A DNA stretch of 64,000 nucleotides from Butyrivibrio fibrisolvens 16/4 (GTDB taxonomy: Bacteria > Bacillota > Clostridia > Lachnospirales > Lachnospiraceae): contig FP929036.1 of assembly GCA_000209815.1 (NCBI GenBank), positions 869,658 to 933,657 on the forward strand, given 5' to 3'. The translations under genes were made by a program, and so were the position numbers. Each line of letters opens with the position of its first letter. Position 1 is the stretch's first letter. The notes under the pieces were generated by a model. That model made no database searches, had not been told where the DNA came from, and saw nothing but the letters and a program-made list of their open reading frames with translations. Shown here one piece after another: positions 44,475 to 53,678 of this stretch.

Positions 44475-45314
44475 ATGAAAGTTGGTTTAGCAGCTTGCTC
44501 AAATGGACACAGTAATGAGTGGGCATATCAAATAGATGAGTTAGAAGAAGTCCTTGATAGTATGGGGATAGAAACAGTTAGAGCCCCTCACATTATGTCA
44601 AAGGTTGATGAATTTAGTGGCTCAGATAAAGAGAGGGCTGCTGACCTAATGAGTTTTTATAAGGATGATTCTATAGAAGCTGTTTATGATATTTCAGGCG
44701 GAGATTTAGCAAATGGTGTGTTGAAATATCTCGATTTTGATGTGATTGCTAAGTCCAATAAGATATTTTGGGGCTATAGTGATTTAACTACTATCGTAAA
44801 TGCGATATATACAATGACAGGAAAAACTTCTGTATTGTACCAGGTGAAAAACATGGTTTATTCAGACGAACCATTGTTGAAAGATAGATTTCAGGCATAT
44901 ATAGATGGAGATAAAGCCAAGCTATTCAACATAAACTATACCTTTCTCCAGAACAATGTCATGGAGGGCATTGTGGTTGGCGGAAACATAAGATGCTTCG
45001 CTAAGCTTGCGGGCACAAAGTATTGGCCTGATATGAAAGGAAAAATATTGCTACTAGAATCCTATGGAGGTGGTTCAGGCCAGATAGCAACACTCTTAGC
45101 ACAGCTTGAGCAAATTGGAGTATTTGATGAAGTGGCAGGAGTGTTACTTGGCACATTTACAAATTATGAAAAAGAAAATCTTCAATTGACAGTTTATGAT
45201 TTATTAAAAATGCATATTAGAGAAGATTTACCAGTTGCCTCAACAAGAGAAATTGGTCATGGATTTGATTCTAAGGCAATTTTTATCGGTGAAAATGTAA
45301 AACTATTACATTAA
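44475..45314 (+). CDS. LD-carboxypeptidase/MccF-like S66 peptidase
   Basis: 279 residues. FWGYSDLTTIVNAI has the nucleophile Ser, ILLLESYGGG the Glu and REIGHGFDSKAIF the His of the S66 triad. Members trim peptidoglycan peptides (LdcA) or cleave microcin C-type nucleotides (MccF). The short length and absence of a signal peptide indicate a cytoplasmic enzyme. AGGAGA precedes the ATG. Confidence 0.88.
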   Translation: MKVGLAACSNGHSNEWAYQIDELEEVLDSMGIETVRAPHIMSKVDEFSGSDKERAADLMSFYKDDSIEAVYDISGGDLANGVLKYLDFDVIAKSNKIFWGYSDLTTIVNAIYTMTGKTSVLYQVKNMVYSDEPLLKDRFQAYIDGDKAKLFNINYTFLQNNVMEGIVVGGNIRCFAKLAGTKYWPDMKGKILLLESYGGGSGQIATLLAQLEQIGVFDEVAGVLLGTFTNYEKENLQLTVYDLLKMHIREDLPVASTREIGHGFDSKAIFIGENVKLLH

Positions 45315-45350
45315 TCAAAATAATAAAGCAATTGTTGAAGGAATAATATT

Positions 45351-46222
45351 ATGAATTACACACTAGAAAATGAAAACATAAAATTAACTGTAGCAGACCA
45401 TGGGGCAGAAATCAGATCTCTCATCAGAAAATCTGATGGGAAGGAGCTTATGTGGCAGGCCGACCCAGAATATTGGGGTCGTACAGCACCAGTGCTTTTT
45501 CCACTTGTAGGAAACTATTACCAGAAAAAGTCTGTATATAATGGTAAGACTTACGAGATGGGACAGCACGGATTTGCCAGAGATATGGATTTTAAATTAG
45601 CTAGACAGACTGATGACGAGCTGGTTTTCCTATTAAAAATAATGAGGAGACCCTCAGTAAATATCCATTTCTATTTTTACTTGTTATCACATATAGAATT
45701 TCAGGCAACAATGTGAATGTGGAGTGGAAGGTTGAAAATCCAAATGAAACCACAATGTATTTTTCAATTGGAGGACATCCAGCATTTAATTGCGATTTAG
45801 ATACATATACACTGAGATTTGAAAAAGAAGGAAAGCTTAATTCTGAAATCACAGCAAATATCATTGCGGATGACGGTAGCGGATGTCTCAGCCAGGACAA
45901 AGAAACACACAAGCTTGATAATGGAATCCTCAAAATGTCAGATGAGTTATTCAGCAAGGATGCTCTTATTATAGAAGATAGACAATCAGATAGGGTGACC
46001 CTTGTTGATGACAATGGCAATGATGTGCTTGCAGTAAAGTTTGATGCACCGCTTTTTGGCGTTTGGTCTCCAGTAGGCAAGCACGCACCATTTGTATGCA
46101 TCGAGCCTTGGTATGGAAGATGCGATAGGGTGGGATTCAATCAGAAGCTGGAAGAACGTGAATACGGAAATGTTCTTGAGAATGGTACATTCCAGGTAGG
46201 TTTTGACATTCAGGTTCTGTAG
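45351..46222 (+). pseudogene. Aldose 1-epimerase-like protein, frameshifted
   Basis: LTVADHGAEIRSLIRKSDG, APVLFPLVG (Arg before it), and YTLRFEKEG, FSIGGHPAFNC (catalytic His), LFGVWSPVGKHAPFVCIEPW (Glu) identify the galactose mutarotase fold, LacX-like branch. The frame breaks after FLLK in five As (45635-45639). One more A restores KNNEETLSKYPFLF and NVNVEWKVENP. The second frame alone (from 45713) lacks the first third of the fold. Confidence 0.85.
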
Positions 46223-46261
46223 CGTATTTTCATAAATCAAATATTCTTTAGTAAATAAAAA

Positions 46262-46292
46262 TACCGCTTTACTTTAACAAGGTAAAGCGGTA
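46262..46292. other. Hairpin between epimerase and symporter genes
   Basis: TACCGCTTTAC/GTAAAGCGGTA, perfect 11-bp stem with 9-nt loop. As are found on both sides, so it is a clear terminator only for minus-strand transcripts, where none is expected. It may stabilise the 3' end of the epimerase mRNA. Confidence 0.5.
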
Positions 46293-46391
46293 AAATATTA
46301 CCCATAAATGTCCTACATACAGCGACATATGTCCGCGTGAGACAAATAACCGGCTGTAAATCACCACAATAATAAACAGGGAGACAAGACT

Positions 46392-47921
46392 ATGGCTAAT
46401 ATTTTATCAACAGTTGAAAACGTAAACAACGCAATTAATGGATTCGTTTGGGGTCTGCCAATGCTAATTCTTCTGGTAGGAACAGGAATTTTGATGACCT
46501 GCCTTACAAAGTTTTTCCAGATTACCCACATTAGGCATTGGATAAAAAACACCATCGGTGGCATTTTCAAAGACTCACACGTTACAGCGCATACCGATAA
46601 GGGAGATACACAGATATCTCAGTTCCAGAGCCTTTGTACAGCTCTTGCAGCTACAATCGGTACAGGTAATATTGCAGGTGTTGCAGCAGCCATAGCCTCA
46701 GGTGGTCCTGGTGCCATATTTTGGATGTGGATTGTTGCATTCTTTGGAATGATGACAAATTTCTCAGAAAATGTTCTTGGTATATATTATAGAAGACGTA
46801 ATGAGAGAAATGAATGGTGCGGCGGCGCCATGTATTATCTTAGAGATGGCCTGGGCTCTAAGAAAGGATATAGACATATTGGTTCGGCCCTTGCAGTTGT
46901 ATTTAGTGTATTCTGCATTGGTGCTTCATTTGGTATCGGAAATATGGGACAGGTCAATTCTATTGCAGTAAATGTTAACTCTGCATTTGGCATCCCAGCC
47001 ATAGCAACAGGTATTTTCCTTATGCTTCTTGGAGGACTGGTAATAGTTGGTGGGCTAAAAAGAATCGCATCCGTTACAGAAAAACTGGTGCCTTTTATGG
47101 CTGTAATCTATATGATTTGTGCAATCATAGTTTGTATAGTTCACATTGATCAGGCTGGAGCAGTTTTCACAGCTATTATTAAGGGTGCGTTCGGTATGAA
47201 GGCTGTTGGTGGCGGTATCGTTGGAAGCGGTGTTGCAATGGCTGTTCAATGGGGAATGAAGAGAGGAGTTTTCTCAAACGAAGCTGGTCTTGGTTCCTCA
47301 GTAATGGTTCATTCCAGTTCAAATGTAAGAGAGCCTGTAATCCAAGGTATGTGGGGAATCTTCGAGGTATTTGCAGACACAATCATCGTATGCTCAATCA
47401 CTGCATTTGTAGTACTTTCAAGTGGCGTGGTGGATTTAGAAACTGGAGCTGTTATTTCTAACCAGGTATCTACAGCACTTGTTGCGGAGGCTTTTTCGAC
47501 TGTATTTGGCCAATTCGGATATGCGTTTATCGCTATTGCGATATTGCTTTTTGCTTTTTCAACTACACTTGGTTGGAGTCAGTATGGCTCAAAGGCTTTC
47601 GAGTATCTTTTCGGTAGAGGAAAGGTAAAGTTTTACCAGATTATATTCGTAGCCTTTATCGTAGTTGGTGCAACAATGGATTTGTCTTTGGCTTGGGATA
47701 TTTCAGATACGCTTAACGGAATGATGGCAATTCCAAACCTTATTGGTGTTATAGCACTTAGCGGTACTGTTATGAAAATAACACGTAATTACGTACAGCG
47801 TAATATTCTTCATCAGGATATAAAGCCTATGCTTTCTGCTCTCGAGGATATTCAGGAGCTTCACGAAATGGAACTTCGTGAAAAGGAGCTTCTACAGAAA
47901 GCCGGAGATGATATAGCTTAG
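46392..47921 (+). CDS. Sodium:alanine/glycine symporter (AGCS family)
   Basis: 509 residues with about eleven membrane helices. LCTALAATIGTGNIAGVAAAI is the signature of the alanine or glycine:cation symporter family, with GGPGAIFWMWIVAFFGMM, GMKRGVFSNEAGLGSS and DTIIVCSITAFVVL also typical. Imports alanine or glycine with Na+ at the cytoplasmic membrane. CAGGGAGA precedes the ATG. Monocistronic in appearance. Confidence 0.95.
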   Translation: MANILSTVENVNNAINGFVWGLPMLILLVGTGILMTCLTKFFQITHIRHWIKNTIGGIFKDSHVTAHTDKGDTQISQFQSLCTALAATIGTGNIAGVAAAIASGGPGAIFWMWIVAFFGMMTNFSENVLGIYYRRRNERNEWCGGAMYYLRDGLGSKKGYRHIGSALAVVFSVFCIGASFGIGNMGQVNSIAVNVNSAFGIPAIATGIFLMLLGGLVIVGGLKRIASVTEKLVPFMAVIYMICAIIVCIVHIDQAGAVFTAIIKGAFGMKAVGGGIVGSGVAMAVQWGMKRGVFSNEAGLGSSVMVHSSSNVREPVIQGMWGIFEVFADTIIVCSITAFVVLSSGVVDLETGAVISNQVSTALVAEAFSTVFGQFGYAFIAIAILLFAFSTTLGWSQYGSKAFEYLFGRGKVKFYQIIFVAFIVVGATMDLSLAWDISDTLNGMMAIPNLIGVIALSGTVMKITRNYVQRNILHQDIKPMLSALEDIQELHEMELREKELLQKAGDDIA

Positions 47922-47995
47922 GACACAATTTCGAAAAAATATGGTGGTAAAATCAAGGAACGATGGAAGTATGTGCATTATAGGTGGAGCAAAGG

Positions 47996-49159
47996 ATGAT
48001 TGAGCTTTCAGGTTGGATTGTACTTAACTTTTTCACATCGTTCCTTTTGATTCTTCTTTTGATTTTTCAGAAGCGAACTTCTAGGTTGCAGAAGGCTAGA
48101 AAATATTCTGCAATTCTGATTTGTACGCTCATTTTATTAGCGTCAGAGACTATAGGAAGAATTGGTGAGTATCACCCAGAGCATTTCCTTTTCCTTGGTA
48201 AAATAGGATATTTTCTTATTTTCCTTTTGGATCCCATTGATCTTTTGTTTGCTGTTAGTTATATAGACTGCTGGATGGAGAGAGAATCCAACCCTGCAAG
48301 AGTATGCTTCAAGTTCGCATTTCAGGTATTTGCAGTAGTCAATGGCATCATGGTTACAGCTTCGGCTTTGTTTAGATTAAATTGGTTCTATTTCTTCTAT
48401 GATAATGTATATTACAGAGGACTGTTTTTCTACGAGCGAGCCATGACATTAATGTTCTTTATTGTGATGCTGATGGTGTACGCAATCGTATTCAGAAAAG
48501 ATTTTATGAGTGAATATAAGAATACGGTTTTGTGTCTGCCTTTGTTTTCATTTATAGGTGCGCTTCTTCAGGTGTTTATTTCAAATATTGATTGTACTTA
48601 TGCAGGCATTTCACTTGGTTGCCTTGTTCTTTTCTTCTACTTCCAGAGCAATGACATAAATGTGGACTATCTGACAGGCGTTTTAAATAGACGTGGTTTG
48701 GACATAAGAATGGAATATAGAATAAAAAACAGCCAGAGCGGAGGCAAGGATTTTACGGCCATTATGATGGACCTGGATAATTTCAAAACTATTAATGATA
48801 CCTTCGGCCACGAAGAAGGTGATAAGGCCATAAAGATTATGGCCGAAATATTGGATGAGACATTTGGTGAAGATGTAACTATAGGAAGATTTGGCGGAGA
48901 TGAGTTTTGTGTAATAACGGATATTACCTCGCGTGATGAGATAGATAAAAAGATTGATGAAATTCATACCAGGCTGGAGGCTGTTAGGGAAAAGCGCGGT
49001 TGGAATAAAAATGTTAATTTAAGCTGCGGCTATGAGGTTTATGATCATAGTAGCAACATGACTAGAGAGAAGTTTGCCAACACCATTGATAGCCTGATGT
49101 ATAGAGAAAAACAGATTCATCATGGAGAAAAGACAGAAAATACAGCGATTTCGCAATAA
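47996..49159 (+). CDS. Membrane diguanylate cyclase (GGDEF)
   Basis: 387 residues from ATG 47996. About seven membrane helices fill residues 5-215. The C-terminus is a GGDEF domain: DYLTGVLNRRGLD, IMMDLDNFKTINDTFGHEEGD, and intact RFGGDEF (GGDEF at 300-304), so cyclic di-GMP synthesis is expected. No RxxD inhibitory site precedes GGDEF at the usual distance. An alternative GTG start (47984) is less likely. Together with the EAL fragment at 1-816 it shows c-di-GMP signalling in this organism. Confidence 0.9.
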   Translation: MIELSGWIVLNFFTSFLLILLLIFQKRTSRLQKARKYSAILICTLILLASETIGRIGEYHPEHFLFLGKIGYFLIFLLDPIDLLFAVSYIDCWMERESNPARVCFKFAFQVFAVVNGIMVTASALFRLNWFYFFYDNVYYRGLFFYERAMTLMFFIVMLMVYAIVFRKDFMSEYKNTVLCLPLFSFIGALLQVFISNIDCTYAGISLGCLVLFFYFQSNDINVDYLTGVLNRRGLDIRMEYRIKNSQSGGKDFTAIMMDLDNFKTINDTFGHEEGDKAIKIMAEILDETFGEDVTIGRFGGDEFCVITDITSRDEIDKKIDEIHTRLEAVREKRGWNKNVNLSCGYEVYDHSSNMTREKFANTIDSLMYREKQIHHGEKTENTAISQ

Positions 49160-49175
49160 TTTCACAGAATACTTA

Positions 49176-49204
49176 TTGTGTGGCTTTCATGTTATGTGTA
49201 TAAT
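49176..49204 (+). promoter_or_regulatory. Promoter of the 49241 XRE gene
   Basis: TTGTGT (49176-49181), 17-bp spacer, consensus TATAAT (49199-49204). Confidence 0.65.
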
Positions 49205-49240
49205 TACCGTATAAGCGATAATTATGGAGGTGGGGGCAAT

Positions 49241-49585
49241 ATGATTATTAGCGAAAGAATTTTCAAACTAATGGAAGAAAAGGGAATGACACAGCTTGAG
49301 TTTTCAGCAGGAACGGGCATAGCCCAAAGTACTATCAGCGATTGGAAGAGAAAGAAAACAAATCCATCGGCTGATAAGATTATGGTTATTAGTGATGTTT
49401 TAGATGTTTCGCCTTTTGAGCTTTTACAGGATACCATACCAGGCAAGGGGGCAGGCGATGTAGATTTTATTATCGCAAGTAAAGGAACACCTGAGTATGA
49501 GGTTGTAAAGAAGCTTGAGAAGCTTAACAAGAAAACAAAAGCTGAAGTAGTTGATTACGTAAAAAAGGTAAAGAACAAAAAATAA
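49241..49585 (+). CDS. XRE-family transcriptional regulator
   Basis: 114 residues from ATG 49241 (GGAGGTGGGGGC upstream). Residues about 3-60 form a Cro/CI-type helix-turn-helix (MTQLEFSAGTGIAQSTISDWK). The C-terminus is Lys-rich and helical (KKLEKLNKKTKAEVVDYVKK). Target unknown. The terminator behind it also holds the ribosome site of the next gene. Confidence 0.88.
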   Translation: MIISERIFKLMEEKGMTQLEFSAGTGIAQSTISDWKRKKTNPSADKIMVISDVLDVSPFELLQDTIPGKGAGDVDFIIASKGTPEYEVVKKLEKLNKKTKAEVVDYVKKVKNKK

Positions 49586-49623
49586 ACTTTAGAGGTGAAA
49601 AACTAAAGTTAATCGGTGTTAAT

Positions 49624-49679
49624 CCTCCCGAAATTCTAGTATAGTTATCATAACATACTAGTTTCTAGGGAGGTTTTTT
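49624..49679 (+). terminator. Terminator whose 3' arm is the ribosome site of the next gene
   Basis: CCTCCC (49624-49629) pairs with GGGAGG (49668-49673); inside, CTAGTAT pairs with ATACTAG (49636-49642/49655-49661). Six Ts follow. GGGAGG is 7 nt before ATG 49681, so pairing would both end transcription and hide the ribosome site. Confidence 0.8.
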
Positions 49680-49680
49680 C

Positions 49681-50610
49681 ATGAAAAGTGAAGTAATAAA
49701 GCTTATTGAGGGCAGGGATGATGTGACCCTCACTACTTATATTTTAGATGATTCAACAGAAATGACTCAGGGAAAGGCACGTCCTGCAGTTTTGATTTGT
49801 CCTGGTGGTGCATACCTTTGCTGCAGCGACAGAGAGGGAGAGCCTATTGCCATGGCATTTCTTCGTCAGGGCTACAATGCTTTTGTTCTCAGATATTCAA
49901 TTGCTTATGATGGCACAAAGGATTATTGGGAGACAGATTTTGCTCATCAGGCAATCAATCCAGACAAGCTTCATCCACAGCCAATGCGCGAAATAGGTCT
50001 GGCCTTTGCCTACATTAACAAGCACAGCAAGGAATGGCTTGTAGACGCAAAGAGAATTGCTATCTGTGGATTCTCAGCAGGTGCCCACAACTGCGCTATG
50101 TATTCTACTCACTGGTCAAAGCCGGTTATTAAGGATTTTGTTGGAGTTGATAAAGAAGTTCTTCGTCCAGCAGCATGTATTCTTGGCTATCCACTTACTG
50201 ATTATTTATATATGTATGAAGCTACTAAAAAGGATACAAATGGAGCCTTTGAATTTTTCTCAGTTTCAAATCGACTAATGCTAGGAGAAGATTGGGAGGA
50301 TAAGGAAAAGCTTCTTGATATGAGTCCTGCACGCCTTGTTAATGAGGATGTTCCTCCAACATTTATCTGGTCTACATCAAAGGACGAGCTTGTTCCAGTT
50401 GCTCATTCTACGCTTTATGCAACAGCCCTTGCCGAGGCAGGTATTCCATTTGAAATTCATATCTTCCAGGATGGTGGACACGGAATGGCACTTTGTGATC
50501 AGAGTACCTCTTGCCAGGATGCATATGATATTCAGACCAACAGAGAGGCGAAGGTATGGATTGATCTTGCAGCAGCTTGGCTTGAAAAGTATTTTGCGAT
50601 TTATAAGTAA
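49681..50610 (+). CDS. Alpha/beta-hydrolase, acetylxylan-esterase-like
   Basis: 309 residues, no signal peptide. VLICPGGAYLCCSDREGEP is the oxyanion region, Ser132 in CGFSAGAHNC the nucleophile, SKDELVPV carries Asp and DGGHGMAL the His. Close in layout to BD-FAE/acetylxylan esterases, and it lies next to the xylan locus, so removal of acetyl groups from imported oligosaccharides is plausible. Paralogous in fold to the gene at 9046. Confidence 0.85.
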   Translation: MKSEVIKLIEGRDDVTLTTYILDDSTEMTQGKARPAVLICPGGAYLCCSDREGEPIAMAFLRQGYNAFVLRYSIAYDGTKDYWETDFAHQAINPDKLHPQPMREIGLAFAYINKHSKEWLVDAKRIAICGFSAGAHNCAMYSTHWSKPVIKDFVGVDKEVLRPAACILGYPLTDYLYMYEATKKDTNGAFEFFSVSNRLMLGEDWEDKEKLLDMSPARLVNEDVPPTFIWSTSKDELVPVAHSTLYATALAEAGIPFEIHIFQDGGHGMALCDQSTSCQDAYDIQTNREAKVWIDLAAAWLEKYFAIYK

Positions 50611-50655
50611 AACAGAATAATTTACAATTTTAGTAAACGTTAACCTAACATTTTT

Positions 50656-50699
50656 AACAAAAAGGATTTGGCTTGTATACAAGTCGAATCCTTTTTGTT
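50656..50699 (+). terminator. Terminator hairpin enclosing a GntR-type operator
   Basis: AACAAAAAGGATT (50656-50668) and AATCCTTTTTGTT (50687-50699) are exact inverse arms. The interior is the palindrome CTTGTATACAAG (50672-50683), so the whole is a nearly continuous inverted repeat with two G-T pairs. It ends the esterase transcript and also places an operator upstream of the GntR gene. Confidence 0.8.
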
Positions 50700-50744
50700 A
50701 GAATAATAACAAACTTTCATTCTAACCTTACAATGAGGAGAACT

Positions 50745-51430
50745 ATGAAAAAAATCGAGAGAATGAGCTCAGAGACTGCCAGGGAATATGCCCTTAGAGC
50801 AATCACTGAGAATATAAAGTCTGCTGACTTAGAACCAGGTCAGGCAATTAGTGAAAATGAAATATCTGCATTCTTAGGTGTTAGTCGTACTCCTGTCAGA
50901 GAATCCATTCAGGAATTACATAAGGCAGCCCTTATAGAGATATACCCTCAAAAGGGAAGCTACGTTTCTCTTATTAATTCACAGTATGTGGAGGAAGCTG
51001 TATTTCTTAGAAAGGTACTGGATATTGCTGTTATTGAGGAGGCTTGTGATATGGCCACCGAGGAGGACATAAAGATTCTCGAGGAAAACGTAGCACTGCA
51101 GGAGTTCTATCTTGAAAAAGACAATACTGAAAAGATATTTGAGCTAGATAATGAGTTTCACAGAATGATATATGTGGCAGCAAAGAAAGAAACCATTCAT
51201 CATATGAGTCAGATGATTATGATTCATTTTGACAGAGTAAGAACTCTTTCAATGCTTACTGTAAAGGATAAAAAATCGTGAATGACCATAGAGTGATGCT
51301 TGATGCCATCACTACAAAGGACAAGGAGAAGGCTAAGGAGATTGTAGAAAAGCATTTGAATCGATATAGACTGGATCAGGAGGAGCTTATCAAAGCCTTT
51401 CCGCAATATTTCGAAACAACACAGCAATAA
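50745..51430 (+). pseudogene. GntR/FadR-type regulator, frameshifted
   Basis: ATG 50745 follows GAGGAG. The N-terminal winged helix (ISENEISAFLGVSRTPVRESI) is typical of GntR, and the C-terminal FCD ligand domain has DNEFHRMIY and NDH metal-binding residues. The frame stops after KDKK in six As (51270-51275); one more A continues as IVNDHRVMLDAITTKDKEK to 51430. Likely intact in nature. Family members repress sugar or sugar-acid operons and leave DNA on ligand binding; CTTGTATACAAG sites nearby are the expected targets. Confidence 0.85.
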
Positions 51431-51456
51431 TTCGCAACAATTTTATAAATTAGTGT

Positions 51457-51496
51457 AAAACAACCAAAATGAGCTAATCATTTTGGTTGTTTTTTT
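51457..51496 (+). terminator. Terminator of the GntR gene
   Basis: A stem of at least 13 bp, ACAACCAAAATGA/TCATTTTGGTTGT, loop GCTAA, then a T tract. Confidence 0.9.
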
Positions 51497-51500
51497 AATA

Positions 51501-51543
51501 TAGACTTATGGAAACTAAAACACTAATATACTTGTATACAAGT
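51501..51543 (+). promoter_or_regulatory. Xylan-locus promoter with operator over the start site
   Basis: TAGACT (51501-51506), 17-bp spacer, TAATAT (51524-51529). ACTTGTATACAAGT (51530-51543), a perfect 14-bp palindrome sharing 12 bp with the site at 50672-50683, covers the expected +1. Repressor binding would block initiation. Confidence 0.75.
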
Positions 51544-51569
51544 TATTAAAAAAGAAGTGGAGGATAGAA

Positions 51570-52529
51570 ATGAAAGTTATGACAGCGGGAAACTCAGCAG
51601 TAGCAGTGGCTGAGAAAACAAACTGGAAAGCCTATCTAAAGAGATATTGGCAGCTATATGTTTTATTACTTTTGCCAATGCTTTATTTACTGGTTTTCAA
51701 GTATGTTCCTATGAAGTACGTATTAATTGCTTTTAAGAAGTACAGTATCGTACAAAAAGTTGGGGAAATGCCTTGGGCAGATAATCACGGATTTCAGTAT
51801 TTTATTCAGGCTTTTCACAACAGAGATTTCTTAAATGCTTTGAGAAATACAGTTGGACTTAATTTACTTGATCTTGTAATTGGTTTTCCTATTCCAATTA
51901 TTTTTGCTCTTATTCTTAACGAGCTTAACATCAAGTGGTTTAAGAAGACTGTTCAGACAATTGCATATATGCCACATTTCCTTTCTTGGGTAATCATTTA
52001 TGGTTTGGCAATTCAGCTTTTTGCTCCAAGTAATGGTCTTGTAAATATGTTCCTTACAAACCTTGGTGGCGAGGCAGTTCCATTCTTGAATGATCCACAC
52101 AAATGGGTAGGAACATATATATTCCTTGGAATCTGGCAGAGCTTTGGTTGGAACTCAATCATTTATCTTGCAGCTATCGCAGGAATTTCACCAGAGTTAT
52201 ATGAGGCAGCATCAGTTGATGGCGCAGGAAGATTTCGTAAGATGTGGCACATTACATTGCCAGGTATCAAGAGCACTATCGTAGTTCTTTTGATTATGGC
52301 ACTTGGTAATATCTTAGGTTCAGCCTTTGATAGACCATTCGCTTTACAGAACAATTTGGTTATGCAGAATGCAGAAGTTATTTCCACCTTCGTATACAAG
52401 AATGGTATTAAGGGACTTCAGTTCTCCCTTACAACCGCAGTTGGCTTGTTCCAGTCTGTAGTAGGAGTTATCTTCCTTCTGTTTGCAAACTGGCTTTCAC
52501 GTAAGCTTGGCGAGCGCGGTATTTGGTAG
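51570..52529 (+). CDS. Sugar ABC transporter permease, LplB type
   Basis: 319 residues, six membrane helices. The first of two permeases for an oligosaccharide importer. SWVIIYGLAIQLF and the cytoplasmic EAA loop (ELYEAASVDGAGRFRKMWHI) contact the ATPase. No ATPase gene is in the window, so a shared MsmK-like ATPase is assumed. GGAGG precedes the ATG. Confidence 0.92.
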   Translation: MKVMTAGNSAVAVAEKTNWKAYLKRYWQLYVLLLLPMLYLLVFKYVPMKYVLIAFKKYSIVQKVGEMPWADNHGFQYFIQAFHNRDFLNALRNTVGLNLLDLVIGFPIPIIFALILNELNIKWFKKTVQTIAYMPHFLSWVIIYGLAIQLFAPSNGLVNMFLTNLGGEAVPFLNDPHKWVGTYIFLGIWQSFGWNSIIYLAAIAGISPELYEAASVDGAGRFRKMWHITLPGIKSTIVVLLIMALGNILGSAFDRPFALQNNLVMQNAEVISTFVYKNGIKGLQFSLTTAVGLFQSVVGVIFLLFANWLSRKLGERGIW

Positions 52530-52541
52530 GAGGTGTAAAGT

Positions 52542-53507
52542 ATGGCAAAAGAATTAGTTATGACAGGAAAAATTAATACAAAAGGCTTTGCACGTTCAAA
52601 AAGAAGAGATAAAGATGATGAGACAGAAACCAGCCGTATGGTTAAATCTGATAGCACAAAAGCAGGCGACATTGTATTTGTTACTATCTGCGTGATTATC
52701 AGTTTGATTTGTATCATTCCGATGATTAACCTTTTGGCTCGTTCACTTTCAGCAACAGATTTTCTTGTTAAAAGAGAAGTTTATCTGATTCCAAAGGGAT
52801 TAAACCTTTCGGCTTATACAACAGTTTTAGGAGATCCAAAATACATCAAGTCATTTGTTTGGACAGTAATTCTTACAGTTATTTGTACATTCATTTCCTT
52901 AACAATGACAGTACTTTGTGCTTATCCGCTTATTTTCAATAAGCTTAAGGGACGTTCATTTTTCAATATCGTAATTACGATAACAATGTTTTTCAATGCT
53001 GGTACAATTCCTAACTACTTACTTATGAAGGAATTAAACCTTTTGGATAATCCACTGGTACTTATTGTTCCAGGATGCTTAAGTGTTTACAACATGATTA
53101 TCATGCGAAGCTTCTTCTATGGAATTCCAGATTCCCTTAGAGAGTCGGCAGAGATTGATGGCGCTAGCTTCTTTAGAATTCTCTGGAGCATATATTTACC
53201 ACTTTCAAAGCCGGTTATTGCAACACTTGCACTTTTCTATGCAGTAGGTCGTTGGAATGGTTATTCAGATGCTTTGATGTATATGAAGAACAAGGATTTC
53301 TATCCACTTCAGCTTCTTCTTTACAATATTTTGAACAATATGAACTCTGTAGAGGTAGCTACACAGGAAGGCTTCTCAACACCTGGTCTTTCTGAATCGC
53401 TTAAGGCTGCAATCGTAATGTTCTCTACGATTCCAATCCTTTGCATCTACCCATTCTTACAGAAGTATTTCATCCACGGTGTAACACTGGGAGCGGTTAA
53501 AGAATAG
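52542..53507 (+). CDS. Sugar ABC transporter permease, LplC/YtcP type
   Basis: 321 residues; six membrane helices after a charged N-terminal tail. EAA loop: SLRESAEIDGASFFRILWSI. Pairs with the 51570 gene, 12 bp apart, sharing one transcript. The final PFLQKYFIHGVTLGAVKE is canonical for this subfamily. Confidence 0.92.
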   Translation: MAKELVMTGKINTKGFARSKRRDKDDETETSRMVKSDSTKAGDIVFVTICVIISLICIIPMINLLARSLSATDFLVKREVYLIPKGLNLSAYTTVLGDPKYIKSFVWTVILTVICTFISLTMTVLCAYPLIFNKLKGRSFFNIVITITMFFNAGTIPNYLLMKELNLLDNPLVLIVPGCLSVYNMIIMRSFFYGIPDSLRESAEIDGASFFRILWSIYLPLSKPVIATLALFYAVGRWNGYSDALMYMKNKDFYPLQLLLYNILNNMNSVEVATQEGFSTPGLSESLKAAIVMFSTIPILCIYPFLQKYFIHGVTLGAVKE

Positions 53508-53636
53508 GTTTTTGATTTTCATCAGAAAATCAGAAACCGTACATGGCAGTAATTTTGAATGAATTTATTCATTTAAAATTGCTGTCTGACCAAAGGGAAG
53601 ATTAAAATGCAGCTTTCCTTGGCTGCATTTTAACCT
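53507..53636 (+). other. Three consecutive hairpins between permease and binding-protein genes
   Basis: Hairpin 1: 14-bp stem 53507-53520/53525-53538. Hairpin 2: 19-bp stem 53545-53563/53568-53586, loop TTTA, with G-T pairs. Hairpin 3: AAAATGCAGC/GCTGCATTTT (53604-53613/53622-53631). None has a clean T tract; they may act as processing or mRNA-stability elements that raise binding-protein expression. Confidence 0.7.
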
Positions 53637-53678
53637 AGATAAATATTAATGAATAAAAACTATATTGGGAGGATTACG

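Noticed and set aside
43738-44526. Minus-strand 262-codon frame over the acetyltransferase
   Set aside because: It is antisense to a clear hexapeptide-repeat gene and has no ribosome site or recognisable motif.
45601-46140. Minus-strand 179-codon frame over the epimerase
   Set aside because: It is antisense to conserved epimerase motifs and has low-complexity composition.
46223-46391. Glycine riboswitch before the AGCS symporter
   Set aside because: No tandem glycine aptamer motifs are visible in the 169-bp gap, only one hairpin.
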